DNA of 64,000 nt from CAVUNY01 sp963768585 (GCA_963768585.1 CAVYIF010000009.1:124001-188000), one strand, 5' to 3'. Counted from the stretch's first letter, positions 26,459 through 36,230 are shown. Made by a program: numbers and translations. The notes: generated by a model from the sequence alone, not told the origin.

Positions 26459-28078
26459 ATGTTAACTTTATTGTTTGGGGTCGATGCCCGATTTAATAGT
26501 TGGATTACAGCTCTTTTCCTTGCGATCCTCGTAGCAATTTTCTTCGGGCAGACCCGGATCTACCAATCCATTGTCCAATCCAAAGAAGCGGCTACCCAGA
26601 ACCGGTTTCACAGATTTTGGATTCGATGGATCGCACGATTGACGGTTGTGGGGGTGGCAGGTGTCTTCCTGGGAATTTTACTAAATCTGGAACCAGTACC
26701 AAACAGTGGTTTAGCCCCGATTTTTAAGCTTATAAAAAATGATTTCTGGCAGAAAAAAAACCTCTACATCCTGGATGATCTTGAGGTTACTTTCATTGTT
26801 CTGTTCCTTTCATTGTTCATCATCATTACCAACAGACTGTATGCCTCCTTGTACCGGAGCATCGAAGACTGGGAGCACTATCATTTTCGCACCATCCGCA
26901 TTCAAAAGCTCGATCTTGTCACCCGGGCACAGATTGCGACTGTTCTGTTACAGGTCGTCAAAACCGCCCGGAATGTGCTCCTTTTGCTGGTTATATCCTC
27001 CTGTCTTTTCATCATCCTGAGTCTTTACTCGCTAACCAGCGGCCTATCCCAGGCTTTTAGCGATTTGTTGTCGGAAATAGGGATCACCCTGTGGGGAGGG
27101 ATCCAGGCTATTCTACCCAACCTGCTCATACTGGTCGCGATCAGCATTGTAACCCGACTGGCATTGAAGGTGATGAGCTTCTTCTATGAAGCTATATGGA
27201 AGGGAAAGATTCGGGTAAATTCCCTTCATGATGAACTGGTGGAACCGACTTACCAGCTGCTGAGGCTGCTGGTGATCGCCTTTGCTATCGTCGCTGCCTT
27301 CCCATATATTCCAGGGTCCTCTTCGCCGGTCTTCAAAGCCATCTCTATCTTTATTGGCTTCTTACTATCATTGGGCTCCACATCCATGGCCAGCAATATT
27401 GTCTCTGGAATTGTCCTGACCTATACGCGCGGGTTGAAGGTGGGGGATCGTGTTCAGGTCGCAGACGCGGTTGGCGATGTCATCGACCGGACGCTGCTTG
27501 TGACCCGCATCCGGACGATTAAAAATGTCGTGATCACCCTTCCTAACCAAATGGTGATGCAGAATCAGGTCAACAACTACACTGCCGATGCAGAAGCCAA
27601 TGGCCTTATTCTGCATACAACGGTTACCATCGGGTACGATGTGCCCTGGCGGCAGGTCGACCAGCTGCTGGTTCAGGCGGCTTTGAAGACACCGGATATT
27701 CTTAAATCGCCGCCGCCGTTTGTGCTTAAGACCAGCCTGGATGATTTTTATATTTCATACGAGCTGAATGCCTATACCGATCAAGCCAGCAAGATGGCGG
27801 CGACCTATTCTATCCTGCACGGAAATATTCTGGATGAATTTAACCAGGGCGGGGTGGAGATCATGTCTCCCTCGTACTTCGCCGTACGTGACGGGCAGCC
27901 AACGACCCTCCCGAAAATGGAAAAAATCAGGAAGAATGGTCACGAGCCAGGGAATGGGGCTGGTGGATCTGCAGCAACCTCCAGTACCGCTCCCATCGGG
28001 CAAGCAGCACCTGGCGACGGCGCCGCTCCAGCACCAGAATCTCATCTACGCATGCCGTTCCGCCCATTCGATGGCTGA
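26459..28078 (+). CDS. MscS-family mechanosensitive ion channel
   Basis: A 539-residue membrane protein. Several N-terminal helices precede the MscS core: the pore-lining helix region FIGFLLSLGSTSMASNIVSG is followed by the beta domain VGDRVQVADAVGDVIDRTLLVTRIRTIKNVVITLPNQMV. It should open under membrane tension and release solutes during osmotic downshock. The last about 45 residues (after KMEKIRKNG) are glycine/alanine/proline-rich and low in complexity. This tail is encoded by DNA whose opposite strand carries the end of an ABC transporter gene, so the tail was probably gained by reading into antisense relic DNA. The start has a weak AAAGG site. Confidence 0.88.
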   Translation: MLTLLFGVDARFNSWITALFLAILVAIFFGQTRIYQSIVQSKEAATQNRFHRFWIRWIARLTVVGVAGVFLGILLNLEPVPNSGLAPIFKLIKNDFWQKKNLYILDDLEVTFIVLFLSLFIIITNRLYASLYRSIEDWEHYHFRTIRIQKLDLVTRAQIATVLLQVVKTARNVLLLLVISSCLFIILSLYSLTSGLSQAFSDLLSEIGITLWGGIQAILPNLLILVAISIVTRLALKVMSFFYEAIWKGKIRVNSLHDELVEPTYQLLRLLVIAFAIVAAFPYIPGSSSPVFKAISIFIGFLLSLGSTSMASNIVSGIVLTYTRGLKVGDRVQVADAVGDVIDRTLLVTRIRTIKNVVITLPNQMVMQNQVNNYTADAEANGLILHTTVTIGYDVPWRQVDQLLVQAALKTPDILKSPPPFVLKTSLDDFYISYELNAYTDQASKMAATYSILHGNILDEFNQGGVEIMSPSYFAVRDGQPTTLPKMEKIRKNGHEPGNGAGGSAATSSTAPIGQAAPGDGAAPAPESHLRMPFRPFDG

Positions 28079-28115
28079 CCAGCAGCACGCTCACCCCACA
28101 GTTAACCTGCTCCAC
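27927..28115 (-). pseudogene. C-terminal remnant of an ABC exporter ATPase gene, antisense to the MscS tail
   Basis: On the minus strand a frame reads VSVLLVSHRMGG then VDEILVLERRRR then LLARWERYWRLLQIHQ. This is the H-loop region (VSHR) and the terminal helix of an ABC exporter nucleotide-binding domain, where the normal sequence is LLVSHRLxTxxxADrIlVLexGriVexGtHxeLLxxxGxYxxLLxxQ. The GriVexGtHxe block is missing, and Walker A and the rest of the protein are absent. It is a relic that overlaps the last codons of the MscS gene and cannot be functional. Confidence 0.7.
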
Positions 28116-28205
28116 GGGAAATTCCTATGAGCCAATAGTTAATCACCGGCTTGGACGGCAGATTGGGATATACTTTCCTTACAGTCAAATTGGAGGATTG
28201 TCAAT

Positions 28206-29216
28206 ATGGAGACCACCCCTGGAACAGAAGCCTGGTACGCGCAGGTTAAAGAAGATATTCTCGAACCGGATCGACCGATCATCGACCCCCATCACCATTT
28301 GTGGACCGGCGGCGGAAGATCCGATTACTTGTTAGAAGATTTCTGGCAGGATACGGGATCCGGACATAGGATCTTAAAAACCGTCTTCATTGAGTGCGGG
28401 ACCCATTATCGTGAAACTGGTCCCGATTATTTGAAATCCGTCGGCGAAACTGAGTTCGCAGCAGATATCGCCGGGTTAAGTGCCGCGGCTGGCGCTGGCA
28501 AGGCTGTCATTTCAGGGATTGTCGGCCATGTGGATCTCACCAGGCAGGAAACGCGAGAGGAAGCCCTCGAAAAGCACGCAGCTGCCAGTAAGGGACTGCT
28601 GCGCGGCATACGCCATGCCGGAGCCCACCATCCTCATCCGGAAGAGGGTTATTTTGCCGGGAGATACGATCCCCGGCTGTTTCTGGATGAAAACTTTCAA
28701 GCAGGTGTGCGTTTTCTCGGGCGGCGCGGGTATCCCTATGAAAGCTGGCATTATCATACGCAGCTGCGTGACTTTACCGCGTTGGTCAGGGCCGCACCAG
28801 AAACGACGATCATCCTTGATCACTTTGGCACCCCCCTGGGTCGAGGGGTCTTTCGAGATCAGCGCGAAGAAATTTTCCGGCAGTGGCAATTAGATATGCG
28901 CGAGCTGGCGGAATGCCCTAACGTTTACGCTAAACTGGGCGGTCTGGCCATGCCCGACAACGGTTTCGGTTGGCATGAGGCGGCCAAACCCCCTACATCC
29001 GATGAACTGGTCGCCGCTCAAAAACGATACTACCTGCATACCATCGAATGCTTCGGTGCGAATCGCTGCATGTTCGAGAGCAACTTTCCGGTGGATAAGC
29101 TGTCGGTATCCTATGCGGTGCTGTGGAACGCGTTTAAAAAGATGGCGGCAGACTTTTCTGAGGACGAGAAAAATATGCTTTTCTATGGTACGGCGGCTAA
29201 GGTTTACCGTTTATAA
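28206..29216 (+). CDS. Amidohydrolase-family (amidohydrolase_2) TIM-barrel hydrolase
   Basis: A 336-residue protein. IIDPHHHLW gives the HxH metal motif (His29, His31) of the amidohydrolase_2 group, which includes 2-pyrone-4,6-dicarboxylate lactonase and L-fucono- and L-rhamnono-lactonase-type enzymes. LRGIRHA, TIILDHFGTPLG and MFESNFPVDK are the other conserved barrel strands (Arg, His, Asp). Lactone hydrolysis is the most likely chemistry. With a rhamnosidase 1.2 kb downstream a deoxysugar-lactonase role is attractive but unproven. A GGAGG ribosome binding site precedes the ATG. Confidence 0.8.
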   Translation: METTPGTEAWYAQVKEDILEPDRPIIDPHHHLWTGGGRSDYLLEDFWQDTGSGHRILKTVFIECGTHYRETGPDYLKSVGETEFAADIAGLSAAAGAGKAVISGIVGHVDLTRQETREEALEKHAAASKGLLRGIRHAGAHHPHPEEGYFAGRYDPRLFLDENFQAGVRFLGRRGYPYESWHYHTQLRDFTALVRAAPETTIILDHFGTPLGRGVFRDQREEIFRQWQLDMRELAECPNVYAKLGGLAMPDNGFGWHEAAKPPTSDELVAAQKRYYLHTIECFGANRCMFESNFPVDKLSVSYAVLWNAFKKMAADFSEDEKNMLFYGTAAKVYRL

Positions 29217-29382
29217 AAAAGTGCCTGGCCAAGCGGTGTACCTAACAGCCTGATTTTGTAGATAAAATGGCTTTACTTTGCACGACTCGAATTGATGTCC
29301 TTTGTACTTCAAGATACTGTGGTGCTGTCTGGGACCAGGTTTCGGTCTGTGTATGATTTTTTTATTCGTTAGAGGTGGTGAG

Positions 29383-30144
29383 ATGATGAACGAACCGAAG
29401 AGTGAATGGCAAACAAAAGAACTGGCGCAAACTTTTCTGACGGGTGTGCGTGGGGCGATGCCGGGGGCCGACATGCAGCTTGCCGTCATGGGTAAGATTG
29501 CCCAGGAGTGGTGCCCCCGCCCGGGGCATATTCTCGATCTTGGCTGCGGCAACGGTATTCTGGGCCGCTTTCTTCTCAACCTTTTTCCCGCGGCGAGCGG
29601 CTTGTTCGTGGATTTCTCAGCCCCCATGCTTGACGCGGCCCGCAAGAACGTCGGCACCCTCCCACAGGCTACGATCGCTTATGGCGATTTCTCAACGCCA
29701 AAGTGGATCGAGGCCGTGCAGCTGCACGGCCCATTCGATATTGTCGTATCCGGATTCGCGATCCATCACCAGCCGGACACCCGCAAGCGCGCGCTGTACG
29801 CCGAGATATTCGACCTGTTGGCACCTGGAGGGCTGTTTCTGAATCTCGAGCATGTGGCTTCGGCGACCAGGGCCGGAGAGGAATTGTTCGATGAGTTCTT
29901 TATCGATCACCTGTATGCCTTTCACCGCAAGTCAGATCCCGAAGTAAGCCGGGCGACCGTTTCAGACTCCTTCTACAAACGACCCGATAAGAAAGAGAAT
30001 ATGCTGGCCCGAGTTGAAATGCAGTGCAGCTGGCTCAGGGAGATCGGTTTTTCCGATGTGGATTGCTTCTTCAAGGTCTTTGAACTGGCCCTGTTTGGCG
30101 GGCGGAAGATTTCCAAAAAGCCGGATGCAGAGGGCGGCGAATAG
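29383..30144 (+). CDS. Class I SAM-dependent methyltransferase
   Basis: About 253 residues. Motif I HILDLGCGNGILGRFL, an acidic residue at the end of strand 2 (GLFVDFS), and FDIVVSGFAIHH as the post-motif region identify a Rossmann-fold SAM-dependent methyltransferase. LLAPGGLFLNLEH is the motif III region. The start MMNEPKSEW follows a GAGGTGGTGAG site; the upstream in-frame codons from 29302 give an unlikely Cys/Phe-rich extension. The substrate is unknown. It probably forms its own transcription unit. Confidence 0.8.
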   Translation: MMNEPKSEWQTKELAQTFLTGVRGAMPGADMQLAVMGKIAQEWCPRPGHILDLGCGNGILGRFLLNLFPAASGLFVDFSAPMLDAARKNVGTLPQATIAYGDFSTPKWIEAVQLHGPFDIVVSGFAIHHQPDTRKRALYAEIFDLLAPGGLFLNLEHVASATRAGEELFDEFFIDHLYAFHRKSDPEVSRATVSDSFYKRPDKKENMLARVEMQCSWLREIGFSDVDCFFKVFELALFGGRKISKKPDAEGGE

Positions 30145-30450
30145 CTGCGTTTTTCCCGCAGCCCAACAAGTTGATCGAGATGGGTGGTGCTTTAATTCCA
30201 GGCAGATAAGCTCACCCGCTTTATGACGACCGTCCACAACGTGGAGGGTGCAGATCGCTATAGCGGTGCTTTGACCCAGACTCCGGCATCCCAGTCTGAT
30301 CCTGCAGAGAGCGCCTCTCTTGTCATTTGGCCTAACCTGACCATTTTTCCGTTCTCTTCTATAATATCTATACCATTCGTAAATCAGCATCGATGGTTGT
30401 GTGTTTAAATCCACCTTTTTGAATATCTGAAAGGTTTCCCGGAGGATCTT
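30145..30450. other. Intergenic region upstream of the rhamnosidase gene
   Basis: A short GCTGCG/CGCAGC hairpin overlaps the preceding stop codon. The rest of the region up to the promoter at 30337 has no recognisable gene. Confidence 0.4.
30337..30365 (+). promoter_or_regulatory. Promoter of the GH78 operon
   Basis: CTGACC (30337-30342, 4 of 6 to the -35 consensus), 17-base spacer, perfect TATAAT (30360-30365). The leader would be about 80 bases, ending with CCCGGAGGATCTT before ATG 30451. Confidence 0.5.
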
Positions 30451-33267
30451 ATGGAGACGAACGAGCCTGTTAACGCCCGTATTTCAGTGCAGCATTTGCG
30501 CACAGAACACCTTGAAAACCCGCTTGGGATCGATGAACGCAGCCCGCGGTTAAGCTGGCAGATTGGCGCCAGCGTACGGAATATCCTCCAGGGTGCCTAC
30601 CAGGTACAGGCGGCACAAACTGCGGCTCAGCTGTATGCCAGCAGCAGCCTGCTGTGGGATTCGGGCAAGGTTGCTTCAGATCAGTCGCAGGCCATCCTGT
30701 ATAAAGGACCGGACCTGCAGTCCGGGCAGCGCTGCTATTGGCGCGTTCGGATTTGGGATCAGGATGACCATCCATCAAATTGGAGTGAGCTGGCCTGGTG
30801 GGAGATGGGTTTGCTCGAAGAGGCGGCATGGCGCGCGGATTGGATCGAGGTCGACTGGGAGGAAGATCCCAAGGCATTCAATCCCTGTCCATTCTTCCGG
30901 CGCGACTTCCGCATCGACCAACCTGTAAAATCCGCTCGCCTGTATATTACTGCCCACGGGCTGTACGAAGCCTGGCTCAATGGGCAGCGGGTTGGCGATC
31001 AGGTCTTCACACCTGGCTACACAGATTATGACCTGCGTTTGCAGTACCAGGTTTATGATGTCACCGCTCTGCTGCAAACGGGTGAAAATGCCCTGGGCGC
31101 GATTTTGGGTGACGGCTGGTATCGCGGCAAAGTCTACGGTATCGGATCGCGCACCGTCTATGGACAGCGCCTGGCTTTGCTGACCATGCTCAAAATCGAG
31201 ACCGCCGACGGCAGCCAGGTTGTGGTCAGTACCGGCCCCGAGTGGCAGGCAAAAAGTGGACCGATCCTCAAGTCGGATATGAAAGATGGCGAAGTTTACG
31301 ATGCGCGCCTGGAAATGCCCGGATGGGCCAGCCCTGGCTTCGATGCTTCTGCCTGGATGGGGGTGCGTGTGGCTGCCCATCCAAAAAAACATCTGGTGGC
31401 TTCGATGGGGGTGCCGGTCAGGCGCAAAGAGATTTTCAGCCCGAAGGCCGTCTTGAAAACCCCTGCCGGAGAAACGGTGTTGGATTTTGGCCAGAATCTG
31501 GCCGGGGTGGTGCGCCTGAAGGTGCAGGGCCCCAAAGGAACTACCGTTCGGCTGCGGCACGGCGAAACGCTGGACAAAGATGGCAATTTCACGGTCGCCA
31601 ACCTGATGTTGACCAAACCGAAAAAAGGTGAAATTCCAGAATTTCAGGTGGTGCGCTACACACTCAAAGGCGAAGGAGAGGAAGCGTATGAACCTCGCTT
31701 TACGGTGCACGGCTTCCGCTATGTAGAAGTGGCAGGTTATCCGGGCGAGGTGTCCGCGGAAAATTTTTCTGCTGTGGCCATTTACAGCGATATGCCGCCT
31801 ACCGGGAAGTTTGAATGCTCCGATCCGGCGATTAACCAACTGCACCACAACGTCATCTGGAGCATGAAAGGCAACTTTCTCGATATTCCCACCGATTGTC
31901 CCACCCGCGAACGGGCCGGGTGGACCGGTGATGCACAGGTGTTTGCGCCAACCGCATCTTTTCTGATGGACACCAGCGCCTTTTTTGGCAAATGGCTGAA
32001 AGATCTCAGCCTGGTGCAGTTCCCCAACGGCATGGTGGGCAATTTTGTGCCCAACCCCTACCGCCTGACGAGCAGCATGGCGGAGAATTTCCTCAAGAAG
32101 ACGGATGGTTCATCCGGCTGGGGAGATGCGGTGGTCATCATCCCGTGGGAGGTCTATCGGGCCTTTGGCGATGTACAGGTGCTCGAACGCCAGTATAAAA
32201 GCATGAAAGCCTGGGTAGATTACTTGCAAGCAACTTGCCGGCGCAGCAACTGGTCGAAGAAACTAAACCCCAAATATTGGTCCAATCCGGCTTACCGGGC
32301 CCGGCAAGGCCTGATCTGGGATACGGGCTATCATTGGGGCGAATGGCTCGAACCTGGGGATGGCGAACCCTTTAAAATGATCTCAGGTTTAATAAAGCGC
32401 ATGCTTTTTGGTGAACCCCTGGTGGCGACCGCTTACTTCGCCCATGCGGCCCGGATTCTGGCCAGGACAGCTGGCCTGTTGGGTAAAACCGATGATGCCC
32501 AGGCATACGGCAAACTGGCAGACCAGATAAAAACGGCTTACTGCGAAGAATTTATTGCGCCCGATGGGCGCATCCAACCGGATAAACAGGCCTCGTATGT
32601 GCGCGTGCTGGCCTTTGATCTGGCGCCCGAAGCCTTGAAACCGGCTATTGTCGAAAATCTCGTCCGGCTCATTCGGGCCTCTGGCAATCATATCGGCACA
32701 GGCTTCCTGTCTACCCCATTCTTGTGCCAGGTGTTGAGCGAAAATGGCCACCTGGAGGTAGCGTATGACCTGCTCAATCAGAAAACCATTCCATCCTGGT
32801 TGTATGCCGTCAGTAAAGGCGCGACCACCATCTGGGAATCCTGGGAGGGGGTGAAAGAAGATGGCACGCCGCAGCTTTCGCTCAATCACTACAGTCCTGG
32901 CGCAATTGCCAACTTCCTGCACCGCACCGTAGCCGGCATCTCAGCCGCAGAACCCGGCTACCGGCGCATTATAATCCGCCCGCAGCCGGGTGGCGGGCTG
33001 ACCTCAGCCGCCGCAAGTTATGATTCCGTGTACGGCTTGATTGGCTCGGCATGGTCCGTGGAAAACGGGCAGATGCGCATGGATGTCACCATACCGCCAA
33101 ACACACAGGCCGTCGTCCATCTTCCCGGCGCAAAGGGCGACCAGGTAACGGAGAGCGGCGGCGCCCTTTCTCAGGCCAGCGGTGCGGTTCGCCTGGTCCA
33201 AAATGGGAAGGATACCCAGGTCGAACTGGGATCGGGTATTTTCCGTTTTGAATATCCTATTGTGTAA
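30451..33267 (+). CDS. GH78 alpha-L-rhamnosidase
   Basis: A 938-residue inverting alpha-L-rhamnosidase, full length. Bac_rhamnosid N and concanavalin-like domains occupy about 1-450. The (alpha/alpha)6 barrel begins at about 455 with FLDIPTDCPTRERAGWTGDAQ. Asp482, Glu487 and Asp494 keep the +5 and +12 spacing of the BsRhaB active-site residues, and Glu796 in TTIWESWEG fits the catalytic base. A C-terminal beta domain follows. No signal peptide is visible, so rhamnose would be released from imported oligosaccharides in the cytoplasm. The next glycosidase gene starts 30 bases later, so the two are co-transcribed. Confidence 0.92.
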   Translation: METNEPVNARISVQHLRTEHLENPLGIDERSPRLSWQIGASVRNILQGAYQVQAAQTAAQLYASSSLLWDSGKVASDQSQAILYKGPDLQSGQRCYWRVRIWDQDDHPSNWSELAWWEMGLLEEAAWRADWIEVDWEEDPKAFNPCPFFRRDFRIDQPVKSARLYITAHGLYEAWLNGQRVGDQVFTPGYTDYDLRLQYQVYDVTALLQTGENALGAILGDGWYRGKVYGIGSRTVYGQRLALLTMLKIETADGSQVVVSTGPEWQAKSGPILKSDMKDGEVYDARLEMPGWASPGFDASAWMGVRVAAHPKKHLVASMGVPVRRKEIFSPKAVLKTPAGETVLDFGQNLAGVVRLKVQGPKGTTVRLRHGETLDKDGNFTVANLMLTKPKKGEIPEFQVVRYTLKGEGEEAYEPRFTVHGFRYVEVAGYPGEVSAENFSAVAIYSDMPPTGKFECSDPAINQLHHNVIWSMKGNFLDIPTDCPTRERAGWTGDAQVFAPTASFLMDTSAFFGKWLKDLSLVQFPNGMVGNFVPNPYRLTSSMAENFLKKTDGSSGWGDAVVIIPWEVYRAFGDVQVLERQYKSMKAWVDYLQATCRRSNWSKKLNPKYWSNPAYRARQGLIWDTGYHWGEWLEPGDGEPFKMISGLIKRMLFGEPLVATAYFAHAARILARTAGLLGKTDDAQAYGKLADQIKTAYCEEFIAPDGRIQPDKQASYVRVLAFDLAPEALKPAIVENLVRLIRASGNHIGTGFLSTPFLCQVLSENGHLEVAYDLLNQKTIPSWLYAVSKGATTIWESWEGVKEDGTPQLSLNHYSPGAIANFLHRTVAGISAAEPGYRRIIIRPQPGGGLTSAAASYDSVYGLIGSAWSVENGQMRMDVTIPPNTQAVVHLPGAKGDQVTESGGALSQASGAVRLVQNGKDTQVELGSGIFRFEYPIV

Positions 33268-33297
33268 CCCATTGCTTTTACCAGGAGCGCTTGAATC

Positions 33298-35910
33298 ATG
33301 GCAAAACGGTTAGAGGATGTTCTTTCCGGTTCCGAAGAAAATTACCTGCTTCCGTTCTTATGGCAGCGCGGTGAGACTGAACCGGTAATTCGCGAAGAGA
33401 TGGCCCGCATCCAGGCTGCCGGCATCGGGGCAGTTTGTGTTGAGGCCCGACCCCATCCGGATTTTTATGGTCCGCGCTGGTGGCGGGATATCGATATCAT
33501 CATGGAAGAAGCCCGAGCGCGCGGGATGCGCGTCTGGCTTTTAGACGATGATCATTTTCCAACCGGGCATGCCCGTGGAAAGCTGGAAGGCGGGCCGTCT
33601 GAACTGCGCCGGCTTTTTTTGAAAGAAATCCATCGCGATGCGGTCGGGCCGCAGGCCAACGCTTCATTTTTCACCCGGCCCGGTCAATTTTCTTTTGGCC
33701 CGCGCACCGAACCAGAAACATTCGAGATGATTTCAGTTATCGCTGCCCGGCGCGATCCGGCCAGCGATAACCTGACCGGGGAACTGGTTGACCTGACCGA
33801 TAAAGTCGAGAACGATTTGCTGTATTGGGACGTCCCGGAAGGCTTCTGGCGGATCTTTTTCGTCGGAGAGGCGAACTCGAACGCCGTCAACCACCACAAA
33901 GATTACATCAATATGCTCGTTCCGGAGTCGGTGCGTGTGCTGATCGACGCGGTGTACGAGCCGATGTACCAGCGCTATCCTGATGATTTTGGGCGGACTT
34001 TTGCGGGATTCTTTTCGGATGAGCCGGGCTTTTACAACGATAAAGAAATGTTTAACTTCAACTCCAGTGTGGGACAGCCGGGCGTGACCTTACCCTGGCG
34101 CACAGGACTGCTCGAAACGCTCTCGGAGGAATTTGGCGAGGATACCCGGAAATATCTTCCCTTGCTGTGGTATTCTGGCGGCGATGCGACCGCCCAGGTG
34201 CGCGAAACATATATGGACAGCATCACCAGGCTTTATGCGGCGGCCTTCACCCAGCAGATTGGGGATTGGTGCCGCGCCCATAAGGTTGAATACATCGGGC
34301 ATGTGTTGGAAGACAACAATGTGCATGCCCGGCTAGGCCCGGGGGCCGGACATTTCTTCCGCGCGCTGTGGGGCCAGGATATGTCTGGGATCGATGTGGT
34401 GCTCTGGCAGCTGATGCCCGGTTTTGACGAAGGCCCATTCATGGGCCTGACCGGCAGTTTAGACGGCGAATTCTTTCATTATGGATTGGCGAAGCTGGGC
34501 TCGTCGCTGGCGCATATCGACCCCAAAAAGCAGGGACGGGCGATGGTCGAACTGTTCGGGGCTTACGGCTGGCGCGAGGGGTTGAAGCTGATGAAGTGGA
34601 TGACCGATCACCTGCTGGTGCGCGGGATAAACGTCTTTGTGCCGCATGCTTTTTCGCAGGCTGAGTTTCCTGATGGCGACTGCCCGCCGCACATGTATGC
34701 GCGCGGCAAGAATCCGCAGTACCGCTACTACCATCACCTGAACGAATATACCAACCGGGCGGCGCACCTGCTCAGCGGTGGACAGCACATCGCTCCGCTG
34801 GCTGTGCTTTACCATGCCGAGGCTGAATGGGCCGGAGCGGCAATGCCCATTCAAAAACCCATCAAATACCTGCTGCGCGCGCAAATCGACTGTGATGTAC
34901 TGCCAGCCGATGTGATTATTGAGAACAGCAGCGTGGAAAAGGGTGCTCTGCATGTAAATAGGGAGAACTACGGCGCACTGGTCATCCCGGCCTGTGAAGT
35001 TCTGCCAGTGAAGCTGATCGACCGGATGCTGCAGTTGGCCGAAGCAGGGCTGCCATTGATTTTTATCGACCGGATACCGGAGCGAGCCACCGCTACCACC
35101 AGCCGGTTGGCGGCCCTGGCTCAGCATGAAAAGGTGCGGGTCGTACCGCTGGCAGAGCTGCCCGGTTTCGCCCGGGCCTCAAGGCTGTATGAAGTCGGGG
35201 TGGAAGGCGACCAACCCAACCTGCGCTATTATCATATCCGCCAACCCGACATGGACGTGTGGATGTTCACCAACGAGCACCCGCTTGAAACGCTGGCGAC
35301 GAATTTAACTATCCCAGGAAGCAGCCCCGCGCTGGCCTATGATCCTTTCGGTAACCGGCTCACCCGGCTGGGGGCTGCCACGGAAGACGGACAGCTTCGT
35401 TTTGCGCTGAAGCTTGAGCCTTATCAGTCGCTTTTCGTAATTACCGGCTCAAAGACTGAGGCTGCCCCGGCTGTGGCGCTGCCGGAGCAGGTAAGCATTC
35501 TTTCAGGACCGTGGTCGATCGCTACCGCGACCTCAGAGCAGTACCCGGCCTTCACATCTTACCAGGAGGCTGCGGCGCTGGCCGACCTGAGCAGACCCGG
35601 CGCGCTGCCCACTTTTTCGGGCACATTCCGCTATGAGACGGACTTCGAGTGGGCCGGAGCGCCAGGAACGGCTGTGCTTGACCTGGGTGAGGCTTATGAA
35701 ACCGTCGAAGCCTGGATTAATGGGGAACATGCCGGGGTTTGCATCTGTCCGCCGTACCGCCTGGATGTGAGCGGGCGGCTGCGTCCGGGCAAGAACCGCC
35801 TGGTGGTTGAAGTGACCAACACGCTGGTGAAAGAGGTGCGCGACTTCTTCTCCCTGTCGTCTGTCCAGGAACCGAGCGGGCTGCTCGGGCCAGTGACCAT
35901 CCGGTCGTAA
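33298..35910 (+). CDS. Large putative glycoside hydrolase, GH106/GH2-like architecture
   Basis: 870 residues. The N-terminal half looks like a TIM barrel with YLLPFLWQRGETE, GIGAVCVEARPHPDFYG, VWLLDDDHFPTGHA and FFSDEPGFYN; EARPHP and SDEPGF carry acidic residues typical of active sites. A middle domain (about 490-700) resembles a GATase-like or scaffold domain. The end is a GH2-type jelly-roll carbohydrate-binding fold (VLDLGEAYETVEAWINGEHAG, LRPGKNRLVVEVTNTL). The whole resembles the GH106 rhamnosidase-type layout but I cannot assign a CAZy family. No signal peptide. It is co-transcribed with the GH78 gene, so it probably acts on the same glycan. Confidence 0.72.
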   Translation: MAKRLEDVLSGSEENYLLPFLWQRGETEPVIREEMARIQAAGIGAVCVEARPHPDFYGPRWWRDIDIIMEEARARGMRVWLLDDDHFPTGHARGKLEGGPSELRRLFLKEIHRDAVGPQANASFFTRPGQFSFGPRTEPETFEMISVIAARRDPASDNLTGELVDLTDKVENDLLYWDVPEGFWRIFFVGEANSNAVNHHKDYINMLVPESVRVLIDAVYEPMYQRYPDDFGRTFAGFFSDEPGFYNDKEMFNFNSSVGQPGVTLPWRTGLLETLSEEFGEDTRKYLPLLWYSGGDATAQVRETYMDSITRLYAAAFTQQIGDWCRAHKVEYIGHVLEDNNVHARLGPGAGHFFRALWGQDMSGIDVVLWQLMPGFDEGPFMGLTGSLDGEFFHYGLAKLGSSLAHIDPKKQGRAMVELFGAYGWREGLKLMKWMTDHLLVRGINVFVPHAFSQAEFPDGDCPPHMYARGKNPQYRYYHHLNEYTNRAAHLLSGGQHIAPLAVLYHAEAEWAGAAMPIQKPIKYLLRAQIDCDVLPADVIIENSSVEKGALHVNRENYGALVIPACEVLPVKLIDRMLQLAEAGLPLIFIDRIPERATATTSRLAALAQHEKVRVVPLAELPGFARASRLYEVGVEGDQPNLRYYHIRQPDMDVWMFTNEHPLETLATNLTIPGSSPALAYDPFGNRLTRLGAATEDGQLRFALKLEPYQSLFVITGSKTEAAPAVALPEQVSILSGPWSIATATSEQYPAFTSYQEAAALADLSRPGALPTFSGTFRYETDFEWAGAPGTAVLDLGEAYETVEAWINGEHAGVCICPPYRLDVSGRLRPGKNRLVVEVTNTLVKEVRDFFSLSSVQEPSGLLGPVTIRS

Positions 35911-35978
35911 CAAGAACTGTTTCACGTCCCAGCTCGTCGGGAATGTCACCCTGTGCGGGCTGGGACGCGTGCTCGTAT

Positions 35979-36150
35979 TCAAGCCGGCCAGTTAATCAAA
36001 CCAGGGCTGCCGTCCTGGACAGCGCCTTCCTGGGCGGTGTTAGGCCCGCGGCTGATATCCAGGTAGATGGCGTGCGAGTGGTCGGCAAAATGGGCGAAAT
36101 TTGAGCAGCCTGCATTCAGGAGGAGCGCTGGGGGTTTGACAGGGGAGTGA
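35979..36150 (-). pseudogene. Possible remnant of an unidentified gene (C-terminal segment)
   Basis: A minus-strand frame of about 55 codons reads LLLNAGCSNFAHFADHSH then AIYLDISRGPNTAQEG then SPGLINWPA and a stop. The residue mix and the GC-rich coding look unlike the surrounding AT-rich spacer and suggest the end of a lost gene. I do not recognise the family and no start codon or ribosome binding site is evident. Confidence 0.25.
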
Positions 36151-36230
36151 ATGATGCCTTTTCCTTCTTGAGAAACAATATGGTCGAGATCGGTAATAGT
36201 TTATTAATAACTTTTCAGGGGAGAATATTT

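Noticed and set aside
30223..30408. 61-codon frame upstream of GH78
   Set aside because: Overlaps the promoter and has no ribosome binding site.
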